Shown: piece after piece, positions 9,801 through 18,562 of the stretch
Numbering within the stretch: position 1 is the stretch's first letter
Layout: each line of letters opens with the position of its first letter
Source of the DNA: Andalucia godoyi
Taxonomy: Eukaryota > Discoba > Jakobea > Jakobida > Andaluciidae
Length of the DNA: 64,000 nt
Reading direction: 5' to 3'
Assembly (NCBI GenBank): GCA_009859145.1
Contig: VRVR01000051.1
Location: 69,549 to 133,548, forward strand
The notes under the pieces: model-generated
Database searches by the model: none
Told to the model about the DNA's origin: nothing
What the model saw: only the letters and a program-made list of their open reading frames with translations
Made by a program: the position numbers and the translations under genes

Positions 9801-12800
9801 GAAACATTCAATGCTCCTCCTACAGTTACAGCTCCCAATGACGAAATATTCTTCGCAACAACACCTTTCCCTACGACGAGAGCTTGGTCCAAGGTGATCG
9901 AACTACTGGAATACATACTGGACGTGACGTTCCACGAGCCGCCGATGGCCAGCTCCCCCAACACCGTTGCATTGGTCCCGGCGTAAACAGCACCTTGGAT
10001 GAGAGAAGAGTTGTGCACCAGAATTTGAGGCGCAGAAGCAACGCCCAATGGATCGACCAAGATGTCAAAAGGTGTTGTCAAACCATAATTGGACAGGTAC
10101 AATGTGCCACGAACATCAAGGCATCCAGATACCCTAGTGGAGAATGATCGGAGAAGGCTTGTATTCGCCACAAGGTTACCAAGCAACAGAAACGGACTGG
10201 AAGAAGCGTTTAAAACGGAAGCCGTCAACGACAGGCTCTTCATTACTTGGAGAAGTCCCAGGACTTGTACTTGTGCTGCGCCCTGGACGTACATGGCACC
10301 ATTGACGAGCATATTGTTCTTCACTGTGAGACCGCCGTCAAGAAGGGACGTGCCAAACGGGAAATATGCATGCTGCGATACTGTCAGGCACGAATCGACA
10401 ACGAGAGAGGACGTGGACGTTACTGAAGTCACGTTCACCGGTGCATCAAAGACTGCATCCGACATTGCTGTCACCACAGAATCGACAGACATATTCCCAT
10501 TGACAGTGAGCATTCCAGATGCATTGATGGAAGAAGCGAACGCATCGCGCGATATATTAAGGAGACCAGTCGAGAATACGCCGTCAATAGATGCACTTCC
10601 GGTTACTTCCAGGCCTTGAAGCACAAAGGCTGATTTCAGAAACGCACCCCGATTGACAACGACACTCGCGCACTCTGCATGCAATACATTCGCGACATTG
10701 AGAACACTGTTTCCGGAATAAGTGGAAAACTGCAATGATTCGAGACTCAATAACTCCGACACGAAAATATCGCCCTTTACAAACACAGTGCCGTTGGCAT
10801 TCAGCGACTCTGTGATTTCCAGGTTCTGCGATACTTCAACGGCCTCTGCTACATCCACGGATGCTTGGAAAACCGCCCAATTCGACATCATTCGTCGACC
10901 AAAACTAAATGGGCCTTGAACATCTATGCTGCCTGACGAATGCAACGACTCGTTCACTTGGAGAACTCCAATAGACACTTCATTTCCCAAAATCGACAGC
11001 GATAACGGCGTGGCTTCCAGCACCATAGAGCCAACAGTTGCAGAAACACCATCAAGAATCCTAAGTCCGCTACCCGCAATAAAATCCTCATCTACAAGAA
11101 TCGTAGAGGACACGTGAATCGCTCCAGAGATCGTTGTCAGGTTGCCTACAACAACGTCTCCCAAAACATGCAGAGATCCATTGAACATAAACGAACGAGC
11201 ATTGATGGCGGTCGTTCGCAAAGTGTCTTGCACTCGCGCGGATCCAATGTAATGGGCACCAGATGAGCTTGTTAGCATATTCAAACCGCCGACCAAGTAC
11301 AAGTTCCCAAACGTCGCTAACCCTGATACAGTAATGGATCCACCAACACTTGCTGCGCTCGTGACCCTCGCGGATCCCGATAGTCGACAATTCCTGCAAG
11401 CCACACCTTCATTAACAATTAGTGATACATTGGATCCAAGAATCGAATCCGAGAACAACCATCCGTGAATAGAGAGATTTCCGGAAGGAAAGTCAAGGAA
11501 ACGCGATATACTAATGATCTCATTGTTGTCGGCAATGAGGCGCTTGGTTCGTAACGAAGAAAATGACGCTGTCCCGTTGATATCCAATCCATGCGTTAGC
11601 TTGCCCGTCGCGGCGATAAGGCCTACGAATGATAGAGGGTCCTGCGATCCCACCGTCTGCATATGCATCGACCCACGAAGGGAGACGGCTAAGCCAGCCG
11701 AAGACCGAACATCGCCTCGAATCTCAGACACCACATCAGAATACGACAACACAGACTCGACAGAGACACTTTCGCCAACAGAAAGCGTATCACCAACAAG
11801 CAATGTGTGGTTCACTTGGATGTTCCCAGCTTGGAATGCAGACGCATTCAGGACGGCAAGTCCTTCCACGTTTACGGACCCTTGAACTTGGATTGCTAAA
11901 TCAGTAAACTCTGACCGCTCAGCTCTGATGACTGCATCGCCGCCTACCGTCCACTCTCCAGTGACGGCAACGTGCGATTGATCCACTGTCGTTTGAGAGG
12001 AAACATTGGACACCGTTAACAGACTGGATATCTGCAATCCCTCGCTCGATTGGATGATAGCCATGCCCTCCACATCTACTTGTCCCAATACGGCAACCTT
12101 TTGTTCGGAAGCTGCAGAAGAGACCCCGGGATGTTGGGGATCGGCGTGCACTGATGTCGTCAAGGAAGGCCCGAGTCGGACAATCCCTGATGCCGCCGTA
12201 GCAGCTCCCACAACCGTAACATCTCCTTTGAACTCGCTCACTCCGCGAGAGACGAGCGTGTGGGACTCGGCGCCATCCGACGCTTCCAACGAGTCCATTT
12301 CAATTGTACCGTCAACGTCAATGTCGAACATCCATCTTCCCTCGCTCAGCACAACGATCGAAAACACAGATAGTCCAATGAGATACAATGTCATCAAGAC
12401 CAGCAACGCGTGGGCCCATGGAATCACTCGCTTCACAGACGACGATGATGCTGACGACGTTGAAGTCGAGGTCGAAGACGCGGAATCGGGACGAGGGCGA
12501 AATGGAGGAAATGGCGGAAATGGCGGAAATGGCGGAATAGCAGAATGCAAGATCTCGTGACGGCCATGATCGATAATGTTTTCAGACCCGTGTGGAAGCA
12601 GCGGATTTCTTATCGTAGACCCAAAAGGCGAAGTAGCAGATGCAGCCACGGAGCGAATATCGCGATCCACGTACTTTGGTGGCGCAGGTGGCGGGATAAA
12701 CGGCAGTGAGTAAAGATCGCCGGCTCGGTCAACATCGAGGGGGTCCGGTATTCTCCGCAAAGGCGGAAGCAGAGGAGGAGGCAGCCTTACTCGGTCCTCA

Positions 12801-12880
12801 CTCCGCTGGTTCGAACTGAACGGCGACTGGCCCGAATACCGAACCCCCGGCCGGACAGCCGAAGACGTCGAAAAATGCAT
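6890..12880 (-). CDS. Giant type II membrane fibre-like protein B (1996 aa)
   Basis: ATG start at 12880 (reverse strand). The protein has a Pro/Phe-rich head with a P-F-P-P-F-P-P-F run, a Ser/Thr-rich stretch, and one membrane segment at about 154-180. About 1100 residues of short beta-repeats with many N-x-S/T sequons follow (~185-1290). Next comes a series of tail-fibre-like modules (~1300-1850), for example IGMGTTSPDAGYILHVVGNV and VGVNTASPSKNLHVVGG. The final ~100 residues resemble the end of fibre protein A: both have Y-S-F then G, a cluster of small residues, an L-x-x-P-F-x-T-x-x-A stretch, and a final C shortly before the stop. It is therefore a diverged paralogue in tail-to-tail orientation. 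The single-membrane topology implies export through the ER. Function is unassigned. Confidence 0.9.
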   Translation of the reverse strand: MHFSTSSAVRPGVRYSGQSPFSSNQRSEDRVRLPPPLLPPLRRIPDPLDVDRAGDLYSLPFIPPPAPPKYVDRDIRSVAASATSPFGSTIRNPLLPHGSENIIDHGRHEILHSAIPPFPPFPPFPPFRPRPDSASSTSTSTSSASSSSVKRVIPWAHALLVLMTLYLIGLSVFSIVVLSEGRWMFDIDVDGTIEMDSLEASDGAESHTLVSRGVSEFKGDVTVVGAATAASGIVRLGPSLTTSVHADPQHPGVSSAASEQKVAVLGQVDVEGMAIIQSSEGLQISSLLTVSNVSSQTTVDQSHVAVTGEWTVGGDAVIRAERSEFTDLAIQVQGSVNVEGLAVLNASAFQAGNIQVNHTLLVGDTLSVGESVSVESVLSYSDVVSEIRGDVRSSAGLAVSLRGSMHMQTVGSQDPLSFVGLIAATGKLTHGLDINGTASFSSLRTKRLIADNNEIISISRFLDFPSGNLSIHGWLFSDSILGSNVSLIVNEGVACRNCRLSGSARVTSAASVGGSITVSGLATFGNLYLVGGLNMLTSSSGAHYIGSARVQDTLRTTAINARSFMFNGSLHVLGDVVVGNLTTISGAIHVSSTILVDEDFIAGSGLRILDGVSATVGSMVLEATPLSLSILGNEVSIGVLQVNESLHSSGSIDVQGPFSFGRRMMSNWAVFQASVDVAEAVEVSQNLEITESLNANGTVFVKGDIFVSELLSLESLQFSTYSGNSVLNVANVLHAECASVVVNRGAFLKSAFVLQGLEVTGSASIDGVFSTGLLNISRDAFASSINASGMLTVNGNMSVDSVVTAMSDAVFDAPVNVTSVTSTSSLVVDSCLTVSQHAYFPFGTSLLDGGLTVKNNMLVNGAMYVQGAAQVQVLGLLQVMKSLSLTASVLNASSSPFLLLGNLVANTSLLRSFSTRVSGCLDVRGTLYLSNYGLTTPFDILVDPLGVASAPQILVHNSSLIQGAVYAGTNATVLGELAIGGSWNVTSSMYSSSSITLDQALVVGKGVVAKNISSLGAVTVGGALNVSRLVSLGGIFLNGSASSVSTMTCSDSLLVRNQLLVNSSTRIGGRLEVGKNVNVLGSLTAQFVNVSEGVEVFGGVYASSLRVLGAFLSAGSFVAENAISVADVFAINNSIFSKTGITVYGDISARDGSFEASLRVAGKVHVNGTLHTTAQVSVAGALVVDGSVFVAGNLSVGSSSLVFQNNVSISNSFHVESANFEMTGNSQDGFASLSSALRLHQRVMYIDAPFFEFRSDNMTPILFDDFLKIRLTTGHRSVHFDPNIENKGLTLHVDSSQVSIGFPDTYVPRGDLDVAKPIVIGNVALSDSTGTGARLDLTYGSLLAVSTFPGNYRLLISPNGSAVAEHTLDVDGDVMVRNRLSVEGGLRIDNREYGKFVDAAGISIWVDKNSPWGDRNTTSYRLGDTADVAVFSTVPFPSGSPVRSVLSIHKGKQVVINGLSTSSTDYMFEVYGTGAVLREHVVTNGSLVFLKNSRVGTLIDGFPSQDGFRIESADPTHRSCVIRKTDAAGGAPDGRIVFIATNTIGTVELLSLDGPSANVGINTAGLTLGYPLVVNGDVRVRNQLIIGEKAFSYLEGTSEMLKVFRTSELLQDMSFRTRLASSFGSLVAPITVYEQTSGSFVFATTYAVDDSTTSHMVIRQDGRIGMGTTSPDAGYILHVVGNVRGTQNITIHRGSLISHSPSVILQHHASSVLDFLFSYESASDTYTMKTTGASSWIEFGSSAIVVRSNGAVTFGSSAVPSNMVLVDGTFRTQTSIQLVTYAYFSAGSSAFTFLRCPTRFSASKDASSNVVFQTVSGSNGFEFRNFDVVSLSVNDQAGRVGVNTASPSKNLHVVGGNTYLDSSSIDLLDKVSVNIASQTMVESAIAADGASSVRFLIIGTPFAACGSGSLADSTYSFGGYAGFSGSYSCSGARLTVPFSTTFARPPVCSTSLDHGYFAQPHPGTSSLDLYLRTYQFTAASWSAYSGNINVHCIAAL

Positions 12881-13791
12881 GCACTGGAAAATGGCCGCAG
12901 TGCAGAAAAGGCAGCTTTTCTTTGTCTATCGGATGTTGTTGATATGAAACAAGCTACGCATGCAGAGCTGGAGAACAGCCATTCGGATTGTCGATATTGC
13001 TGCTTCTTCCTTTCGTTTTCTTTTTCTGCTCGGCAGGATCGGCAAATTTCTCTGGTGTTTCCCGAACCGATAACGATTGACAGCTTTTTGTATATCAACA
13101 TCGAACGTCAAACAAGCAAAACGTCATGCCAGTGGAGACGCGATGTTCCTACCGTAGTCAAGCCTAGTATTTCTTCATTCTCCAGTTCATTTTCTGTTTA
13201 ATTGTGTTTTTCATAATCGAACCCTCAAGCAGCACCTTTCATCAGAGAGACAAAACATGTCGTGGCTCCAAAGAGGGATCTTCCCGACAAACTCAATCCG
13301 ACCATGCCCGAAGATGCCGAGAACCAAGAAACCCGTTGATTCCCTTCTCGTCGCAACTTGCTGAGCAAGCGGATGATCATCAAATCACGAAGATGTGATC
13401 GACGCAACCCTTGAACTGTCATCCCCGTGTTTTAAATCCGTTTTTCGTCATCGCAACAAGATGTTCTGAAACACTTACGTAGGGCGATTTTTCCCCACCC
13501 GATTTGCACGAGTGATCCGAAAAGAAGTACGGTGCTCCAAAGCCAGGTGCTTTGGAAAGGGGCGGCGTGCGCAAAGCTGCATTGTATCTGCACTTCTTTT
13601 TTACTAATGTCTCTACAAGAATGCCAAGACGATTGATCCGTAGGATGGATTGTCATGCAACACTGCGATAGTCTCAATGAGAACTAATTGGTGTGGATGC
13701 GGTGTGGATGCGGTGTGGATGCAGTGTATCGCAGGCGGAATGTAAAATTTAAGAAATATGCAAACACATAACAATACAAAATGAAGATACT
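12881..13791. other. Spacer upstream of fibre gene B
   Basis: The 0.9 kb holds the presumed promoter of fibre gene B and the 3' flank of the formin. I found only short, unconvincing frames on both strands, plus a small tandem repeat near 13690. No RNA gene or mobile element was recognised. Confidence 0.5.
13690..13727. repeat. Short tandem repeat, about 11-bp unit x3
   Basis: Three consecutive copies of the unit ggtgtggatgc are followed by a partial copy, about 70 bp beyond the formin stop codon. It is a small minisatellite with no visible function. Confidence 0.8.
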
Positions 13792-15862
13792 CTAATTGTT
13801 TTGCAGTTGCCCAGTCTTCTTCAGAAGAACCGCGGAGAGATCCATGGTTGACACCGCAGATCCCATCGAGCGCATGTTCTTTGCCCTGCGAAACCCGGCA
13901 CCAGACAGAAGATCGCCCATCATGTTATCCATTACTCCAAGATCCGACTTCGCGGGAGAAACGACACTCGGAGAGACGACGGAAGGTGACACCACGGCGG
14001 GAGACGGCTTCGGTCCATCCGAGTCCGCCGCAGCATGGACACCGGCATCCCCCGTCTTTCTGTCCTGATCCCCATCCTCTGTCTTTGCAGATCCTTTCGC
14101 CACTGTCACGGACATCAGAGACACACTCTTCTCTTTTTCTTTTTCCTTTTCCTTTTCTTTTTCCTTTTCCTTTTCCTTTTCCTTTTCCTTTTCCTTTTCC
14201 TTTTCTTTTTCCAGCCTTGGCTTTTCCTTCTCATACTTGACGACACTGCGATCCCAGAGGCTGATGAACTCGGAAAACGAAGCGAAAAACTGCTCTGGAA
14301 TCAACGATTTGGGATCCTCAGCAAAAAAGTTCGCAACATCTGCAATCCTGGAGGTCATCAACGCATTCATTTCCTTCACTTCTTCAATTTCTGTTCTCGC
14401 ACGAACCTCAAAGTCACGCATGACAGACTTAAAGGAATCATCTTCACCATCGTAAGCACTCTGCTCAAGTTCTGTTTGCAACATTCGCAGTCCTTTGTCG
14501 AGCTCGGCGATCTCCGTCGCAATATTGGAAACCACAATACGCTTTGCCTCTGGAACTGCTTCCAAAGAGGAGGCCAGTTTTAGAGCACCGGGGCGCGACT
14601 TTGCAGACTGAACAACCATATAGTCTAGGAGCGACAGTTTTCCATCTGCCGATTTGGTATCCGGAAGTTTTGCAAGAGACTCGATCTTAAAACCGTAAGC
14701 ATTGGCTCTGGCAGAGCCCCCATTCAAATAGTTTCCAACTGCCAATGCGATAGTCAGGAAATCGACCAATGGCTGAGAATCAAGGAGGGAAGAGCAGGCC
14801 TTGGACACTGCTAGGATCTGCGGTTTGATGTCGTCGAGCGCTGAATCCAAACGACGCTTAAAGCTCCAGCATTTCAGCCGTTGTTCCAATCTTGGGATTT
14901 CTCCTACGGCACGCATAAACACGTCTGCTTTGCCCAAGTTCGGAATATCTTCCGATGACACTCCAAAAACCAGCTCGCGCTCCTCGGGTGTTGGTACAGC
15001 TGGGATCAAGGATGTCACGTCGGCGGCGGACAATGCATTCTCATCCATTTTCAAAATCGCTGCACGAATGCCTTCAACAGACAGGTTCCTAAATTTCGAC
15101 TGCAACAAGATCGATACGTTCTGAGATCGCTTGCCATCTAAAACACTGATAACCTGTGGTTGCTTTGGCCCAGCTGATGCAGCTCCGGCTGCAGAAGCAG
15201 CTGCTTTCTTAACCGCAAACAACTGCATGGCAAGATCAAAATCGAGAGAGACCTCTGAAAGCGCGGCAACAACCTTCTTCTCAGTCCAGATTGTCTTTTG
15301 TATTTTCGTGTTTGGAACTTTCGACCAAAATACTCCCTTCACCTCTGAAGTCGGCTTATGCTGTGGCAAAGTGGGAAGGACTGGTCCAAATGCAGGTGCC
15401 ATCATTCCAGGTGGTGGTGGAGGCATCCCCGGCATCCCAGGAGGTGGAGGAGGCATCCCCGGCATCCCAGGAGGTGGAGGAGGCATCCCCGGCATCCCAG
15501 GAGGTGGTGGTGGTGGTGGTGGCATCCCCGGCATCCCAGGTGGCGGTGGTGGTGGTGGTGGCATCCCCGGCATCCCAGGAGGTGGTGGCGGTGGTGGTGG
15601 CATCCCCGGCATCCCAGGAGGTGGTGGTGGTGGTGGTGGCATCCCCGGCATCCCAGGTGGCGGTGGTGGTGGTGGTGGCATTCCAGGCATCCCAGGTGGC
15701 GGTGGCGGTGGCGGTGGCGGAGGCATCCCCGGCATCCCAGGAGGTGGTGGTGGTGGTGGTGGTGGAGGCATCCCCGGCATCCCAGGAGGCGGTGGTGGTG
15801 GTGGTGGCATCCCCGGCATCCCAGGTGGCGGTGGTGGTGGTGGTGGCATTCCAGGCATCCCA

Positions 15863-15894
<32 letters not shown>

Positions 15895-18033
15895 AGGCAT
15901 TCCAGGTATCCCAGGTGGCGGTGGCGGTGGTGGTGGCATTCCAGGTATCCCAGGTGGCGGTGGCGGCGGTGGCGGCGGTGGCGGAGCAGCAGCACTAGCA
16001 CCAGAGACATTTGGCAGTCTTGAAGGCGACGGATGAGGATCTGCGGCAGTCGCTGGTGTAACACTCAACATCGCTGGAACCGCTGAAGCTACAACAACAG
16101 GACGAGAACGAGCTTCTGCAAGTTCTTTTCGGAGACTGTCAAGATCTACGGAAAGCTTTTCCTCTCGATTCTTGCTGTCTGCGAGGGTCTTCTGCAACCG
16201 CTCGACACTCTGCTGCAAGCCGTCGACTTGCTCTTGTAACAACCTGACCTTTTCAGCTGCAATCTCCGCATCTCGTCTCGACTTTTCCAGTTCTTCCTCA
16301 AACCGCTTCTTGCTTACTTCCAGAGTCTTGCAAAGCGACTCCGCATCGCTCAACTTTTGCTGCGTTCGCGTCAAATGTTGATCAACTTCTACTAACCGGT
16401 CTGCATCGGAAACCTGCCTTTGGTGATGCTCTTTTGGCTTGACAATTTGCGACGCATACAAATCAATACGAAGCCAATCGTCGGCAGAAGAGGAATCAAA
16501 GTTAACCAAGGTGCGCAAGAGTGTACGCAGATAAGAGGCGCTATCCGTTCCTGCCGTCCGAGTCCTAAGCCGATTAAAGAGCTCCTGCTCGTCGACAGCA
16601 TCATCCGCAGAAACCGCGCCACTTCCCAAAGCAGCTGCGAGGACGCTGCCGTGCGACAAGTAGTCAGGATCGCCCTCGTGAGACATGAGCGCATTGGACA
16701 TTTCAAATTCATGCAGCAAATTAAGACCAGTGTAAAGCTGGAAATACTCAATCTGCGTGACAATGCGTTCGGTCAGTTCGACATTCTCACAATAGCTGCT
16801 CAGAAGAGACGGGAGATCGGTTTGTAAGAGCTCTCGAACCAGTTCAAAACGGCTTCCATCGTCCGGAGCATGATCCACAAGCAAGTTGAAGAATGCGAGA
16901 CACATCACAAGATACTCCTCTGGCGCAGCATGGCCACTACTCGAAACTCGAAAGGGAGAAATGAGCAATGTGAAGCGAGATGGCAACCTCTTCAATAGCC
17001 TGAAATGCGAGAGAGCCGCCAAAACTGTCCAATATCCGTCCTGCATTACATTCAGAAACGCACAAAGAAGTTCCAACATCACTCGCTTTGCGCCGAATTC
17101 ACGAGACTCAAAAACGAGCACCAGGTTCATGACAACGTCCGGAATCATGGTTACCGCTTGCAGTCCAGCATTGGTGTTCATAACGTTTCTTATACAGTGT
17201 AAAACATTTTCAAGGTCTTTTCCTAGTTGCTGCAGGGGGGTTGGCACTGCGGCTGCGGCGTTGCTGCTTCCCGCCATGCCAGACTGTGCAGGACTTGAGC
17301 CCGAACCTGCAGATCCTGCTGCAGGCCCAGACGCCGTCCCAGAAGCAGACGCTGAACTCTGTGTGTGATTTCCTTGATGGCTTTGGGCAGCAGATGCTCC
17401 CTCTGCAACTCCAGTCGGCAATCGAAATGACCCCGTTTGGCCACCTGTTGCGGAATGCATGAGATCCGACGTGCGGGACCGCAGATTCTCCGATGTCTTG
17501 CCAACGAGATCTGGAATCAAACTGAACAGAATGTCGAGTCCGCCGCACTCGATGAACCCCATCAGCCACGTAACCGACTGTGTTCGGAGCAGCACAGTCA
17601 GTGTTTCCAAGATCTTACCTGACGGGTTCGACCGCAGTTCGTGGACTGAAAATTCTGGAGCCGGAACCTTCTTTTCTCTTTGAAGATGCATCTTGATCAG
17701 CTTCCACTTTTCCTCGGGCGACTTCAGCATCATTGCCTCGCGAGCCTTTGAATTAATCGACAACTGAACCATCAGTTCCAAGTACATTTCATCGACTTGC
17801 TCAATCGCAGGCATAGGCTCGTCACTCCCACCTGACCCTGATCCTGGCCCCGAGCCTGATCCTGATCCTGAACTTGATCCTGATCCTGATCCTGGCCCAG
17901 ACCCTGGCCCTGAACCTGCTGATCCCCCGCTGCCATGTGCAGACGACCCATGAACCGAGTTCCCGCTTCCGTCCTTCTCGGGAGTCGACACCGACTCTTT
18001 GTCATCCTTCTTCTTCTTTGAGAAGATACCCAT
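13792..18033 (-). CDS. Diaphanous-related formin (GBD/FH3-coiled coil-FH1-FH2-DAD, 1413 aa)
   Basis: ATG at 18033. An N-terminal Gly/Ser-rich linker precedes a GBD/FH3 (Drf) region at ~70-470. A coiled coil spans ~540-643. An FH1 at ~680-880 is built from many M-P-G-M-P-P-P-P-P units. The FH2 (~890-1265) has F-W-S-K-V-P-N and K-T-I-W at its start and the conserved GNYLNGGSARANAYGF element at ~1100. A tract of alternating E-K follows (1265-1298). A DAD-like motif, M-D-N-M-M-G-D-L-L-S-G-A-G-F-R-R, lies at ~1368-1383. Diaphanous-type formins are opened by Rho-GTP binding to the GBD and then nucleate and elongate actin filaments using profilin-actin bound to FH1. The next gene upstream on the same strand encodes a RhoGEF. 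FH1 and the E-K tract are expandable simple repeats. Confidence 0.96.
14118..14215. repeat. Coding hexanucleotide (ttttcc)n array
   Basis: A nearly pure run of ttttcc/ttttct on the + strand encodes the alternating Glu-Lys tract after the formin FH2 domain. The hexamer keeps frame, so copy-number changes would lengthen or shorten the charged linker between FH2 and DAD. Confidence 0.9.
15412..15990. repeat. Formin FH1 polyproline repeat array
   Basis: Roughly 580 bp of repeated units, each a ggtggtggc-type run followed by atccccggcatccc on the + strand. On the minus strand they encode P-P-P-P-P-P-P-G-M-P-G-M units of FH1. The units vary in proline count, which indicates array turnover. Antisense Gly-rich and Trp/Arg-rich frames over the same array are shadows. 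Confidence 0.92.
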
Positions 18034-18473
18034 GCCAAGAACTGTAACTTGTGATAACGTACAATATAAAAAAGTATCAAAAATAAAAGAAGAGACGAAG
18101 GATATTTATACCTTTTGTTAATTAAAATTTAAAATATATAAAGGAAAACATTCAAAGTGGAATCACGCTGGAAATTTGGATTTTTTTTGAAAAGAGGTGG
18201 AATCCAATGCTCATCTGATCAATAGACTATTTACGTGTTGAATTGATCCTGCGTATCTGCTTAAGGCCTCGGGTTTTGCTTTTCTTTTTTACAGTAGGCC
18301 GGAGCAGGGGAAAATGGAAGAAGAAGGGGGGCGCGCGGAAAGGGTTGTTTTTGGTTGAATACAGACGGACAACGATGAAGACTGCTCCAAATGGCAATTC
18401 ACACAAACACCTGACGCTGACATTCGGAGGGAAAGGAGAGGATGAGGAAGGAAGCAAGAAAAGACAAAAACAA

Positions 18474-18516
<43 letters not shown>

Positions 18517-18562
18517 GGAAATTCGAGAGCAGCGAAAGCGGCGAGGGTGAATCGTGGTTTGC
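18034..18562. other. Spacer between formin and RhoGEF genes
   Basis: The 0.5-kb AT-rich spacer contains a poly-T run, a (taa)n microsatellite and no credible coding frame. It should include the formin promoter and the RhoGEF 3' untranslated region. Confidence 0.5.
18477..18517. repeat. (taa)n microsatellite
   Basis: About 13 uninterrupted copies of the trinucleotide ata/taa lie just 3' of the RhoGEF stop codon. This is an ordinary noncoding simple-sequence repeat. Confidence 0.95.

Noticed and set aside
106-12880. Prophage or bacterial contamination suggested by the tail-fibre-like modules
   Set aside because: Both genes have N-terminal membrane anchors and dense N-glycosylation sequons, and they flank a eukaryotic ATP11 gene. 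No phage structural gene is nearby.
15131-16036. Plus-strand 301-codon Gly/Pro/Ile-rich frame and other long frames over the same DNA
   Set aside because: They are antisense shadows of the formin FH1 repeat array; the minus strand has a complete formin with all domains.
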